Below, one piece after another: positions 28,565 through 38,300 of a DNA stretch of 64,000 nt (its first letter is position 1; every line of letters begins with the position of its first letter). Where the stretch lies: the NCBI GenBank assembly GCA_963837735.1, contig CAWIOM010000006.1, positions 62,001 to 126,000 of the forward strand, given 5' to 3'. The DNA comes from VRUE01 sp963837735. Lineage in GTDB: Bacteria > Actinomycetota > Thermoleophilia > Solirubrobacterales > 70-9. The notes beneath the pieces were generated by a model. It worked only from the letters and a program-made list of their open reading frames with translations, did not search any database and was not told where the DNA came from. The position numbers and the translations under genes are program-made.

Positions 28565-28914
28565 GAGGCCGTTCCCGAGTTGACGCCGCTCTGCGGCATC
28601 AGGCCGTTGCCGCACTGCCAGCAGTAGACCGCGCCGCGGGCGTAGAGGGCGCCGCAGGAGCCGCAGGCGCCGGCCGCGCTCGCCTCGTCGAGGCGCAGCA
28701 TGCGCTCGACCTCGGCGAGCTCGGCGTCGACCTGCTGGAGCTTCGCCGCCTGGCGGCTGAGCACGTCGAGGCGGAAGTGGTCGCGGATCGCCATCTCGTA
28801 GGCGATCCCGCCCAGGTCCCACTGCAGCTCGACCAGCTCTCGGGAGAGGCGGTCGCGGCGTTGCTGCAACTCGCCGCCGCCGTTGCCGCCTGTCGGTGCC
28901 GCCCCGCCGCTCAT
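28561..28914 (-). CDS. Small coiled-coil zinc-ribbon protein
   Basis: 117 residues. After a Gly-rich start comes a long helix (about 15-78: LQQRRDRLSRELVELQWDLG to DAELAEVERMLRLDEAS) and then a C-terminal zinc ribbon CGSCGALY...YCWQCG (about 84-102). No membrane segment. Both ends overlap neighbours by 4 bp (ATGA with the previous gene, GTGA with the next), so it is part of the extended pst operon. The role is unknown. Confidence 0.75.
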   Translation of the reverse strand: MSGGAAPTGGNGGGELQQRRDRLSRELVELQWDLGGIAYEMAIRDHFRLDVLSRQAAKLQQVDAELAEVERMLRLDEASAAGACGSCGALYARGAVYCWQCGNGLMPQSGVNSGTAS

Positions 28915-29583
28915 TCGATCGCCGTTCCCTTGCTGCCGCCGCCCGGCGCCTTGCTGTCTTCGGGCGGAGGCGCGCCTTCGGTCGCGATTTCGTCCGGCAG
29001 TTTGGCGCTGTTTTCGGAGTAGTTGCCGCCGTCTTCGAGTTCTTCGAGCGCCTTGTCGTTCGCCTGCACCGGACCGCCGCCGGCGCCCCCTGTCGTCAGG
29101 GCGCTGGCGTCTTCTGCTTTCTTGGCCGGTTTCTTGGCCGCGGCCTTCCTCTTCGCCGTCTTCGGCTTCGCCGCGGCGGAGTCGGCCGTCGTTTCGCCTG
29201 CGCCCGCGCCTTCGGCTGCGCCCTTCTGCAGGACCACGGGCGCCGGCGTGCTGCTCGAGCCAGAGCCGTTTTCCTTGCCGATCAGGACGCCGACGAGCAG
29301 CATCAGGCCGAGCACGGCTATCCCGCCGACGGCGGCAAGCGGCGTGTAGTCGCGCTCCTGCTTCTTCGGCTCCTCGGCGACGGCGGCCGGCGGCGTGGCG
29401 GGCCGGCGGGGAGTCGCCGTTGGGGCTTGGCGCCAGGAGCTGCCGGTACTCGACCCGTGGGCCCGCCCGGCGCCGGCCGCAGTTCAGGCAGTAGCGCTGA
29501 TCGACGGCGAGCGGCGCCCCGCAGGCGGCGCAGGCCTCGCCGGGCCGGCCCAGCGCCTCGGTCTGTTCGGCCGGATCGATCAT
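28911..29583 (-). CDS. Zinc-ribbon membrane protein (one frame break near 29395)
   Basis: About 224 residues. The N-terminal zinc ribbon CAACGAPLAVDQRYCLNCGR is at about 18-37, then a linker in which the frame breaks near 29395, then one helix (GGIAVLGLMLLVGVLIG, about 85-101), then a Lys/Ala-rich and Gly-rich tail (AAAKPKTAKRKAAAKKPAKK) outside the membrane. No family is recognised. Start ATG 29583 overlaps the lipoprotein stop (ATGA). Confidence 0.7.
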
Positions 29584-30329
29584 TCTTCCTCGAAGCCCGG
29601 CAGGGTGGGGAAATCGGTCACGGTCACGTCGGCGCCCTTCGGGTCGCCGATGAAGTAGATGTTGTAGGGCACCGGCTTCGGTTTGTCTTTCAACGGTTCG
29701 ATCGCCCCCCTGCCCGCGGCGACGATCGAGCTGCCGCGGCGGGCGACGGCGTAGAGCAGCAGGCGCTGGATGTCTTCGCCGCTTTCGTTGACGACGTTGC
29801 CGCCGGCCAGCAGCCCCGAGTACGGATCCCCTTCGACGCTCGGCGCGGAGACGTCGACCTTCGGCGGCGTGCCCTCGAACGGCTTCCCCCCTTCGCCGAC
29901 CTCGACCTCGACCCGGGCCGGCCTGCCGGCGGTCAGGACCTGGTCGTCGACCCAGTCGGCGTCGGAGCCGGCGGCGATGAAGGGAACGGCTGCGAGCGCC
30001 GGCTCGATTCCGGGGACGTCGTTCCTGTAGACGCTCTTCCCCTTCTTGTCGAGCACGTCGATCGAGATCGGCACGCCGACGAGGTCGGCATTGGAATCGT
30101 TATGGAGGGTGACGACGACGGCGCTGCCGTTGACGTCGGTGAGCACCTCGGTCGAGACGACCCTGACGTCCTTGCTCCGCTTGGAGATCTTCAGGCCCTT
30201 CTCCTGCGCGACCGGCCCCAGTTCTTCGGCGATCTTGGCGCTCTTGTCCTGGGTCGATTCGCAGCCGGTCGCGACCAGAGCCACGCCGGCCAGGGCAAGC
30301 ACCACCGGAATCGGCCTCAGCGGAATCAT
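29580..30329 (-). CDS. Lipoprotein of the extended pst operon
   Basis: 249 residues. The signal peptide ends in a lipobox (ALVATGCES, Cys about 24), so it should be lipid-anchored on the outer face of the membrane. The mature part contains a beta-sandwich-like segment (VVTLHNDSNADLVGVPISID, about 74-93) resembling transglutaminase/FxLYD-type Ig folds and a second one near the C-terminus. It overlaps pstB by 4 bp (ATGA) and so belongs to the pst transcript. Its role is unknown; an accessory to phosphate capture is a guess from position. Confidence 0.75.
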   Translation of the reverse strand: MIPLRPIPVVLALAGVALVATGCESTQDKSAKIAEELGPVAQEKGLKISKRSKDVRVVSTEVLTDVNGSAVVVTLHNDSNADLVGVPISIDVLDKKGKSVYRNDVPGIEPALAAVPFIAAGSDADWVDDQVLTAGRPARVEVEVGEGGKPFEGTPPKVDVSAPSVEGDPYSGLLAGGNVVNESGEDIQRLLLYAVARRGSSIVAAGRGAIEPLKDKPKPVPYNIYFIGDPKGADVTVTDFPTLPGFEEE

Positions 30330-31270
30330 CCGAACGCTCCGCCGACGTACTCGCGGGTGCGCTCCTCGCGGGGGGAGCCGAAGACCTGCTCGGCCGGCCC
30401 GTACTCGACCAGCTCGCCGAGGAACATGAAGCCGACGTGGTCGGCGATCCGCAGCGCCTGCTGCATGTTGTGGGTGACGATGACGACGGCGACCTCCTCG
30501 CGCAGGCGCAGGATCAACTCCTCGATCACCTGCGTCGAGCGCGGGTCGAGCGCCGAGCAGGGCTCGTCGAGCAGCAGCACCTCGGGCTGGGCGGCGAGCG
30601 CCCGGGCGATGCAGAGCCGCTGCTGCTGGCCGCCCGAGAGGCGCAGAGCGGGATGGTCGAGGGTCCCCCCCACCTCGTCCCAGAGCCCGGCGCGGGCCAG
30701 CGCTTCGGAGACCGGCGCCCGCAGCTCCTCCTTGCGAGGCCGCCCCGAGCCCTGCTCGCGGAGCGCGTAGGCGACGTTGTCGAAGATGCTCATCGGGAAC
30801 GGGTTGGGCTGCTGGAAGACCATGCTCACCCGCTTGCGCAGGGCGGTGACCTCCATCTCGTCGATGTCCTGGCCGTCGAGCCTGATCGTCCCCTCGCGGA
30901 CCGCCGTCGGCGTGATCTCGACCAGGCGGTTGAGCGAGCGCAGCAGGGTCGTCTTGCCGCAGCCGGAGGGCCCGATCAGGGCGAGCACCTCGCCCTGGCG
31001 GACCGGCAGCGTCACCCCGGCCACGGCCAGCTTCTCGCCGTAGGCGATCATCACCTCTTCGATCCTCATCCGTTCGACCTTCGGGCCCGGGGCGGGCTCG
31101 GGGCGGCGGACCGGCGAGGCGCCCAGCGGGGTGATGCCGGGCTGTGGGCCGTGGCCGTTGACCGCGGGCGGCGGCGCAACCACGGTCGGGTCGCGGTCGA
31201 CGACGATCCGCCGCACCGGCGGCGGCGGGCTGAGCAGGTCCTCGCGCTGCTCGCCGCTCAGCGGGTCCAT
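30326..31270 (-). CDS. pstB: Phosphate ABC transporter ATP-binding protein
   Basis: 314 residues. Walker A GPSGCGKTT (about 102-110), the Q-loop VFQQPNPFPMS, signature LSGGQQQR, Walker B VLLLDEPCSALD and the H-loop VTHNMQQALRIADH identify the PstB ATPase. Compared with usual PstB (about 255 residues) it has an extra proline-rich N-terminus of about 65 residues before MRIEEVMIAYGEK, so a shorter internal start at that ATG is possible. The start ATG at 31270 lies inside pstA (13-bp overlap). Confidence 0.95.
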   Translation of the reverse strand: MDPLSGEQREDLLSPPPPVRRIVVDRDPTVVAPPPAVNGHGPQPGITPLGASPVRRPEPAPGPKVERMRIEEVMIAYGEKLAVAGVTLPVRQGEVLALIGPSGCGKTTLLRSLNRLVEITPTAVREGTIRLDGQDIDEMEVTALRKRVSMVFQQPNPFPMSIFDNVAYALREQGSGRPRKEELRAPVSEALARAGLWDEVGGTLDHPALRLSGGQQQRLCIARALAAQPEVLLLDEPCSALDPRSTQVIEELILRLREEVAVVIVTHNMQQALRIADHVGFMFLGELVEYGPAEQVFGSPREERTREYVGGAFG

Positions 31271-32190
31271 ACCTCGGTCCTCCTGCGGGCGAGCTGGGTG
31301 ACCGCGAGGTTGAGGGCGATGACGACGAGCAGCAGGACGAAGGCGGCAAAATAGGCTTTCTCGGGCGAGAGGCCCTCGCCGGCCGGGGAGTTGTAATAGA
31401 CGTAGCTGGTCAGCGTGCTGCCGGTGCCGCGGAAGAGGCCGAAGACGCTGCCGTCGGAGCCGTTCTGGATCTGCAGGGTGGCGCCGAGCAGGACGACGAC
31501 GATCGCCGTGTCGCCGGCGACCCGGCCCATGCCCAGGGCCGTGCCGGTGCCGATCCCGGGGCGGGCGGCGGGCAGCAGGACGCGGCGGATCGTCGCCGCC
31601 TTCGTCTTGCCGAGCGCGTAGGAAGCCTCGCGTACGTGCCCGGGGATCGCGTTCAGGGCCTCGCGGGTGCCGCCGACGACGAGCGGCAGCGCGATCAGCG
31701 ACATCATCGCCGCGGCCGCGATGAAGGAGCGGCCGAGAACGGCTCCCCCTTCGGCGTCGAAGGTGAGGAAGCCGAGCCACTGCTGCTGGAAGAAGACCAG
31801 GCCGAACATCGCCAGCACGATGCTCGGCGTGCCGGCGACGACCTCGACCGCGGATTCGACGGCCCGGGCCAGCCCGTAGGGGCGCCCGTACTCGGTCAGC
31901 CAGACCGCGATCGTCACCCCCAGCGGGGCCGCGATCAGGGTCGAGAGGATGAGCAGGATGGCGGTGCCGATGAGCGGGTCCTTGAAGCCGCCGCTCTTCG
32001 ACTGGTTCAGTTCCGAGGTCGGGCTTTCGGTGAACAGGCCGAGGTCGAAGTACTGCGCCCCGCGGTAGGCCATGTAGGCGATGATCGCCGCGGCGATCGC
32101 GATCAGCGCCAGCCCCGCGATCCAGGCGGCGTAGTAGCCGAGCCGGTCCCGCCGCGGCCAGCTGGCGACGCTGTCGATCGGCGAGGTCAC
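31258..32190 (-). CDS. pstA: Phosphate ABC transporter permease PstA
   Basis: 310 residues with six membrane helices. The permease EAA-like loop is seen at about 200-225 (EALNAIPGHVREASYALGKT with AATIRRVLLPAA). It forms the membrane channel with PstC. It overlaps pstC by 4 bp (ATGA, 32187-32190) and pstB by 13 bp. Confidence 0.94.
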   Translation of the reverse strand: MTSPIDSVASWPRRDRLGYYAAWIAGLALIAIAAAIIAYMAYRGAQYFDLGLFTESPTSELNQSKSGGFKDPLIGTAILLILSTLIAAPLGVTIAVWLTEYGRPYGLARAVESAVEVVAGTPSIVLAMFGLVFFQQQWLGFLTFDAEGGAVLGRSFIAAAAMMSLIALPLVVGGTREALNAIPGHVREASYALGKTKAATIRRVLLPAARPGIGTGTALGMGRVAGDTAIVVVLLGATLQIQNGSDGSVFGLFRGTGSTLTSYVYYNSPAGEGLSPEKAYFAAFVLLLVVIALNLAVTQLARRRTEVWTR

Positions 32191-33236
32191 GGCCGCACCC
32201 CGTACTTGCGCATCGACTGCTTGGCGACGAAGCCGGCCAGGGAGAGGAACATGCTCGAGACGAGGAGCACGGCGGCGAAGGCGAAGAGCGTCTGCCCGAA
32301 GGGGACCACCGAGAGGCCTTCGACGTTCTCGACCAGCGCCGAGGCGAGCGGCCGGGTCGGCTCGAAGAGGAAGGTGATGCCGTCGATCGGGTTGGGCGCG
32401 AAGCTCGCCGAGCCGGCGACCATCGAGAGCATGATCGCCTCGCCGAGCGCCCGCGCCGTGGCGAGCACAGCGGCGGCGACGATCGCCGGGCGCGCGGTCC
32501 GCACCGAGATCGTCCAGACGACCCGCCAGCGATTGGCGCCCAGCGCCGAGGCGCCCTCGGTCCAGCTGCGCGGCACCGAGCGCATCGCGTCGACGACGAT
32601 CGCGATCATGATCGGCACGATCATGATCGTCAGGATCAGGATCCCGACCGAGATCCCGGCCCCGTCGAGCTGGACGACGTTGGCGACGGATTCCTTGCGG
32701 TCGAGGCTGATCAGGTGTTGGCCGACCCAGGGGACGATGACCAGGATCCCGATCAATCCGTAGACGACCGAGGGAACGGCCGCCAGCAGCCTCACCACCT
32801 GCTCGAGCACCCGGTTGATCCGCTGGGGCGCGAACTCGACGATGAAGATCGCGGCGAAGAGCGAGAAGGCGATGCCGATGATCACGGCGCCGGCGGTGAC
32901 CACGAAGGTGCCCCAGAGCAGCGGCCAGGCGTGCAGCGTGTAGACGTAGTCGGCGGGGTTGGCCGGCGAGTTGAAGATGTCCTCGAGCTGCAGGTCGACG
33001 TCGCCGCCCGAGCCGAACCAGGCGAGGCCGTTGTGGGTGAACGACGGCCAGGCCTTGGCGAAGACGAAGCCGATCATCCCCGCGATCAGCAGCAGGACCA
33101 GGCAGGCGACCGTCCCGAGGATGCGCTCGACCCGCGCATCGGTCCAGAACCCACCCGCCCCGGGCCGCGGCCCGGCGCCCGCCCGCCCCGGGCCGCGGAG
33201 CCCGGGCAGGCGAGCTGCGATCCCCCGGGCCGGCAC
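32187..33236 (-). CDS. pstC: Phosphate ABC transporter permease PstC
   Basis: 349 residues. After a Gly/Pro-rich N-terminal tail of about 35 residues come six membrane helices; the permease loop SVPRSWTEGASALGANRWRV lies at about 222-241. A long loop after the first helix (WFGSGGDVDLQLEDIFN) is typical of PstC. The first base of its start codon region is shared with the pstS stop at 33236. Confidence 0.94.
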   Translation of the reverse strand: MPARGIAARLPGLRGPGRAGAGPRPGAGGFWTDARVERILGTVACLVLLLIAGMIGFVFAKAWPSFTHNGLAWFGSGGDVDLQLEDIFNSPANPADYVYTLHAWPLLWGTFVVTAGAVIIGIAFSLFAAIFIVEFAPQRINRVLEQVVRLLAAVPSVVYGLIGILVIVPWVGQHLISLDRKESVANVVQLDGAGISVGILILTIMIVPIMIAIVVDAMRSVPRSWTEGASALGANRWRVVWTISVRTARPAIVAAAVLATARALGEAIMLSMVAGSASFAPNPIDGITFLFEPTRPLASALVENVEGLSVVPFGQTLFAFAAVLLVSSMFLSLAGFVAKQSMRKYGVRP

Positions 33237-34051
33237 TAGTGCAGCGGCACCCAGTCGCTGGCGACGATGCGCAGGGCGGTCGGGCTCTTGCGGGCGAAGT
33301 TGATGAACTTCTTGGCGATGCCCTTGGCCGGCCCGCGGCTGACGAGGTAGAAGTTACGGGTGCCGGCGTACTGCCCGGACTTCGCGTTGCGCAGGGTGCA
33401 CGGGACCCCCTGATAGGGGACGTCGTGCAGGCCTTTGGTGAAGCTGAAGGAGGCGTAGCCGATCGCGTTCGGGTCCGACTTGATCGTCTGCGCCTGGAGG
33501 CCGTTCGAGGGTTTGGTCTTCGCCGACCCCGCGACCCTCAGCGTCTGGCCCATGAAGATGTTCTGGAAGGCATCCTGGGTTCCCGAGGCGGCGGTGCGGA
33601 CGACGAGGTCGATCGGGCCGCTCGCCGTCGCCCCCTCCACCTGGCTCCAGCTGCGGATCCGGCCGGAGAAGATGTCCTGGACCTGCTGCTGGCTGAGCGT
33701 CGGGATCTGGTTCGAGGGGTGGGTGACGACGCAGACGGCGTCGCGGGCGATTTTGTTGAAGACGATGCCGCCCGGATCGGCCGGTTTCGGGTCCCTGGAG
33801 GACATCCCGAGGCTGACCCGGCCGTGGGAGACGTCGGTGATGCCGATGTCCGACCCCCCCTGCAGGATCACGAACTTGACCTTTCCCTTGTTGGCGGGCT
33901 GGTTGACGAAGGCCTTGGCCAGCCGGGTTGCGAGCGGCGCGATCGAGGTCGATCCGCTCATCGTGATCGTCGCGGCGGAAGCCGCGGAGGCGGTGGCCGT
34001 CAACGAAGCACAGGCAAGTGCGGTTGCGGCCAGGAAACGGGTCCGGTTCAT
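33236..34051 (-). CDS. pstS: Phosphate-binding protein PstS
   Basis: 271 residues. A signal peptide of about 26 residues ends at SAASA; there is no lipobox cysteine, so it is probably secreted or wall-held. The phosphate-binding motifs TMSGSTSIAPLATRLAKAF, GGSDIGITDVSHGRVSLGMS and VRTAASGTQDAFQNIF are in place. It delivers phosphate to PstCA. It is the first gene of the operon and faces the PhoB-type regulator across a PhoP-box region. Confidence 0.93.
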   Translation of the reverse strand: MNRTRFLAATALACASLTATASAASAATITMSGSTSIAPLATRLAKAFVNQPANKGKVKFVILQGGSDIGITDVSHGRVSLGMSSRDPKPADPGGIVFNKIARDAVCVVTHPSNQIPTLSQQQVQDIFSGRIRSWSQVEGATASGPIDLVVRTAASGTQDAFQNIFMGQTLRVAGSAKTKPSNGLQAQTIKSDPNAIGYASFSFTKGLHDVPYQGVPCTLRNAKSGQYAGTRNFYLVSRGPAKGIAKKFINFARKSPTALRIVASDWVPLH

Positions 34052-34118
34052 CTCTGTTTCGCTCCTGGAACGGTCGGGATCCTTACTGCGCCAGTCTCGG
34101 CCCCGCCGTGCCCCACAA

Positions 34119-34173
34119 GGTGAACGCGGCGTAACTGTTTGGAGAAAAAGTGGTGAACGCGGTAACCGAATCT
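34119..34173 (-). promoter_or_regulatory. PHO-box array in the pstS promoter
   Basis: Read on the minus strand toward pstS there are GTTCACC units at 34158-34152 and 34125-34119, exactly 33 nt (3 x 11) apart, with weaker phased units between (TTTCTCC, AGTTACG) and GGTTACC just upstream. GTTCACC repeated at 11 nt is the PhoP box known from Streptomyces. A further GTTCACC in the opposite direction lies at 34194-34200 inside the divergent gene. Confidence 0.65.
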
Positions 34174-34578
34174 TCTCCAGTTCGATACAAGCCGTTCACC
34201 GCCTCGATACCTGGATCGGCGAGCCTCTCGGCCGTGGTACGCACGTCGGCAAGCTCTCGTCCCCAGACCGAGGCCCGCAGGATCGCCAATCTCGAGATTC
34301 GCCCGGCCGAGCTTCAGGTTCTCGTCGACGACCGGCGGGCAGGGCTGACCGTGCGCGAGTTCGAGCTCTTCCTGCTGCTCGCCGACCGCCTCAACAGCGT
34401 CGTCCAGCGCCCCGAGATCTACGAGCTGATGTGGGGCGGCGAGATGCCCCGCCGCGACCGCTCGGTCGACGTCCTCGTCCGCAAGGTGCGCGGCAAGCTC
34501 GAGCGGGTCGCCCCCGGGTGGTGCTACATCCACACCCACTTCGGGATCGGGTACCGCTTCACCCCCGAGGAGATCTAG
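34150..34578 (+). CDS. PhoB/OmpR-type winged-helix DNA-binding protein without receiver domain
   Basis: 142 residues. Residues 40-140 form an OmpR/PhoB winged helix: LTVREFELFLLLADRLNSVV, then the recognition helix SVDVLVRKVRGKLERV and the wing GIGYRFTPEE. The first 40 residues are Ser/Pro-rich and there is no phospho-acceptor receiver domain. It may act without a kinase or bind DNA as a partner of a full PhoP. GTG at 34150 follows GGAGAAAAA; a GTG at 34153 is equally possible. The gene start lies inside the PHO-box array shared with pstS. Confidence 0.8.
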   Translation: MVNAVTESSPVRYKPFTASIPGSASLSAVVRTSASSRPQTEARRIANLEIRPAELQVLVDDRRAGLTVREFELFLLLADRLNSVVQRPEIYELMWGGEMPRRDRSVDVLVRKVRGKLERVAPGWCYIHTHFGIGYRFTPEEI

Positions 34579-34583
34579 CCGGT

Positions 34584-35316
34584 TTATTTCATCTCGCCGG
34601 CGTGGCCCTGGGCGAAGTTGAAGGCGCAGCGGAAGTTCTCCGGCTGGCCGACCGGCTTGCCGCCGGCGAAGCCGCCGTGGTCGCCGTTGTCATAGACGGT
34701 GACGTAGTGGAGCGTTTCCGGGGCCGGGTCCGCCGGCAGCGGCGTCGGGTCGGGCTCGCCCGCCTTGGGGTCGCCCCGCGAGACTTCGCTGACCCCCTCC
34801 GAGCCGGCGGCACGGCCGCCGGAGGCGATCGTCGTCAGCGTCGCGCTCATCTCGCGGCGGTCCTTGAGGCCGTCGGTGGGATCGATGTCGGTCGAGGCGG
34901 TGACCTCGTTGTCGTCGACCCGGCCGGCGAGCTTCACGTAGGGGGCGGCGCCGATCAGCTGCGCGGCGGTCGGCAGGTAGCCGCCGAGCTCGGCGCATTT
35001 CTGGGTCGCGAAGAAGTAGTCGTTCTTGCCGAAGTCCTGAGTTTCGAGCGGATAGGGCTGGGTCATCATGCAGACCGTCCCGATCCGCACCGTCTCCGGC
35101 GAGCAGTGGTCGAAGACCCTGCCCGGCATGACGCTGGCGGGGAACTTCTTCTTCTTGTTGAGGCGCAGGACGCCGAACTTCTTCGGCTTCAGGCTCGGGC
35201 CGGGGAGGTGGCGCGCGGCGAAGGACTCGATCGTCGCCGCCGAAGACGAGTGCGAGGAGGGCGACGGCGAGCGCCGCCCAGGCGACGATGCCGTTGCTCT
35301 TGCGGGGCGTGGTCAT
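34584..35316 (-). CDS. Exported protein of unknown function (one frame break near 35235)
   Basis: About 243 residues. An N-terminal helix (GIVAWAALAVALLALVFGG, about 9-27) anchors or exports it. Past the break near 35235 the mature part includes KFPASVMPGRVFDHCSPETV, KCAELGGYLPTAAQLIGAAP and a Pro/Asp-rich stretch, ending in FRCAFNFAQGHAGE. Four or so cysteines could pair outside the cell. The KCAELGGYLPTA segment slightly recalls C-type lectin or formylglycine-enzyme folds, but I do not assign it. Start overlaps the upstream stop (ATGA); it ends the ftsH operon. Confidence 0.65.
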
Positions 35317-38300
35317 GTTCGGCTCCTTCGGGTGCGGTGTTGGGAGTTGTATGCGGGGACCGGCGTCCTGCTCCGGCGGCTGGCGCCGGGGCCGCCGCGG
35401 ACGGTTGCGCCGGCGAGAGCGGCGAGGAGCACGAGGCCGAGGAGGTATGGCGGCACGGTCAGGCCCGGCCCTTCGGGGTCGTGCCGGGAGAACGCCTGCG
35501 ACTCCTCGGTCGCCGCCTCCTCTTCACGTTTCTCTTCGACCTGGTAGGTCCGTGCGGGCGCCCCGCCCGGCGGCAGCGGCCGCACGATCGGCGGCGGTGG
35601 CGGCGGCACGATCGCGGGCACCTGCGGGATCGCCAGCGAGGTCGGCGTGAAGAACGGCGGCGGCGGAATCGGCGGCGGCGGGGTGGGCGGCGGCGGGGTC
35701 GGCGGCGGCGTCGCGGCCGGGGGCGGGACCGGCGCCGGAGGTGGAGGCGGCGTGAAGTCGACCGGGGGGTTGCTCGGCGGCGCCGCGGGCGGCGGCGGGG
35801 GCGCCGGCGGAGCGCTCACCGCCGCGGCGCGCTTGAAGCGGTCCGGGCGCAGCGGCCTGGTCCCGCAGGGGCGCTGGACGCTGCCCCCGAGCACGGTCAC
35901 CGGCTCGGCGTAGGAGTAGCCGCCGGCGCTGACCGTGACCGTCGTCGTGCCGGCGTTGAACGTGCAGAGCAGGCTCGACGTGTTGTCGGTGACGACCCTG
36001 TCGCTCTCGTCGAGGTAGGGCTTGCGGAGGTTCGCCGAGGCGGGGTCCTGGCGGACGAAGTCGGCGATGTCGGGGTCCGAGGAGGTGAAGCTGTACTCCG
36101 GGTTGACGCGCGCCGTGCAGCCCGCGACCAGGCACTGGTCGGGCGGGAAGAGCGTGTAGGGGTCACCGCCGGAGGGGTTGGGGTTGCCGGTTCCGGCCGA
36201 GGCCGGCCCCCAGCGGTCGCCGCCGCGCGGGCGCCGTCCCAGGCCACGGAAGAGCGCCGGCCGCGAGCGCCGCAGGAGGGTCCCGTCGGTCGCCTCCAAC
36301 GAGAGGTCTTCGATCAGCGGGATCAGCCGCACGCCGACCGGGGCGACGTTGGTCGCCGGGTCGCGATCGGCTGCGTCGACCTCGAGCACCATCTCGCCGC
36401 TGTCGCCGAACAGCGAGTCGGCGGCGTCGATTCCGACCGCGCCGCTGAACGGCGAGCGGTAGCCCAGCGTCCCGGTGCCGAAGCTCGGGATCGTCTTCGT
36501 CCCCCCCGCCGGGATTCGCAGCGAGCGGTTCTCTTCGGGCCGGTCGAAGATGTAGGCGGAGGCACCGCCGTCGACCAGGGCTCTGGCGACCGTGTCGGCG
36601 TCGCTCGCTGCGCTCAGCTTCGGCGTGAAGCTGGAGCTGAGGCTGCGGCTCCCCATCGCGACCACCGGGATCCCTCGGGCGCGGGCGTCGGCGAGCACCG
36701 ATTCGAGCCATGGCAGCTGTGCCTCGGGCGGGTTCTGCTGCGGGTCGCTGGCGGCGAGCGAGCCGAGCGAGTTGTCGATCACGACGATCCGCACGGTGCC
36801 CCCGGGCCCGCTGCTGTCGAACGCGTAATGCGTGCGGGCCCCGGTGCCGGGCGCCGCCCCGGGAATGCCCGCCGTCGAGATGCCGGCCGGCGTGGGCCCG
36901 GAGCCGAAGGGCGCCGGGAAGGCCGAGAACGCCGTGCTGAATTCTCCCGCGCCGATGCCGTTGGAGGCGTCGTCGGAGCCGAGCGCCGGGTAGACCGGCA
37001 GGCCCCCCGAGGATCCGAGCAGTTCCGCGTAGCGGGCCGCCTCGGCCGAGTCGAGGCCGGTCTTTACCCGGTTGCCGGTGTAGAGCAGCGCCCTGACACC
37101 GTTGCCGCCCGCCATCGAGCCCGCCGCGGCGACGGCAGCCGTCAGGTTGCGGTCGGGGCCGATCGCCTCGCGGCCGAGCGAGGCGCAGGGCGAGTCGCAC
37201 TCGGCGTGGCCGCCGACGGCGAAGCGGGCCGGGCCGGCGGCCATCGGCACCGGTTGGACTGCGGCCGCCGCGGGCGGCTCCGAGGCGCCGCTGCCGTAGC
37301 GGAAGATCGAGGCCGTGCGCACGCGTTCGCGGATCTGCCTTGCCGCCGCCGCGCGGCCGCCGTTCCCCTGCCGACGGCGTCGGCGTAGCCGCTCCAGCCC
37401 CCGACCGCCCAGCCGTTGCCCGAGGGGTCGAGCAGCAGCGCGAGCACCGGGTCGCTCTTCAGCGGCCTGTCGTTGCTGGATCCCATGAAGGCCGTCCGCT
37501 CCTCGTCCACCCAGCCGGCGGCGTTCTCGCGCATCAGGTAGCCGTCGCCGGGCAGGGCGTAGGGCGGCGGGATCGGCGGCGGCACGTTCGGGTCCGGTTC
37601 CGGCAGGTTGTCGGCGGGCGGGTAGGAGAGCCGGGGCACCACGGAGACGATCGCCCGCACCTTGCCGCCATCTCTGACCGCCGCGGCGGCGATCGCGGTC
37701 GAGCCGGGCAGCGGTTGCGAGGAGAACCGCCAGGGGGTCCCGGGGCCGCCGTCGCGCTCGATCACGATGTCGCGGCCGGCGGCGACGGCGCCGCCGTCGG
37801 GCAGGCCGGCGACGGCGTAGATCAGCGGTTCGCCGGACCTGACCGAGTCGAGCAGGGCGTGGGCGGAGGGGTCGACCCGCCAGCCGCCGCCGTCGTTGAC
37901 CAGCAGGTCGCCTCCCGCGGCGACGATCGCCTCGCTGCCGGCGAAGGCGATCGAGGTGAGCCCCGCTTCCGAGAAACCGGGCGGCAGTTCTTCAGGTTCC
38001 CAGCTCTTGCCGTAGCCGAGCAGGACGCCGCCCTTGCCGACCGCGTAGCCGCGCGAGGGGTTCGCCGGGTCGAAGGCAACGTCGACGAGGTTGCCTTCGA
38101 ACCCGATCGGGATCCCCGGGTCGGGGATCCAGAGGTTGTCGTCGGCGTTCCACTGCCACATCGCCCCCTGGTCGCCAACCGCCTGGGCCCGCGACGGTTC
38201 CGGCCAGGCGACCCCGCGCAGGTTTGCCTTGTTGACGCTGCCGCTCGAGGAGAGCAGGAACTCGCGCTGCCAGCCGTGCCCGGGCTGGTAGCGGGCGACG

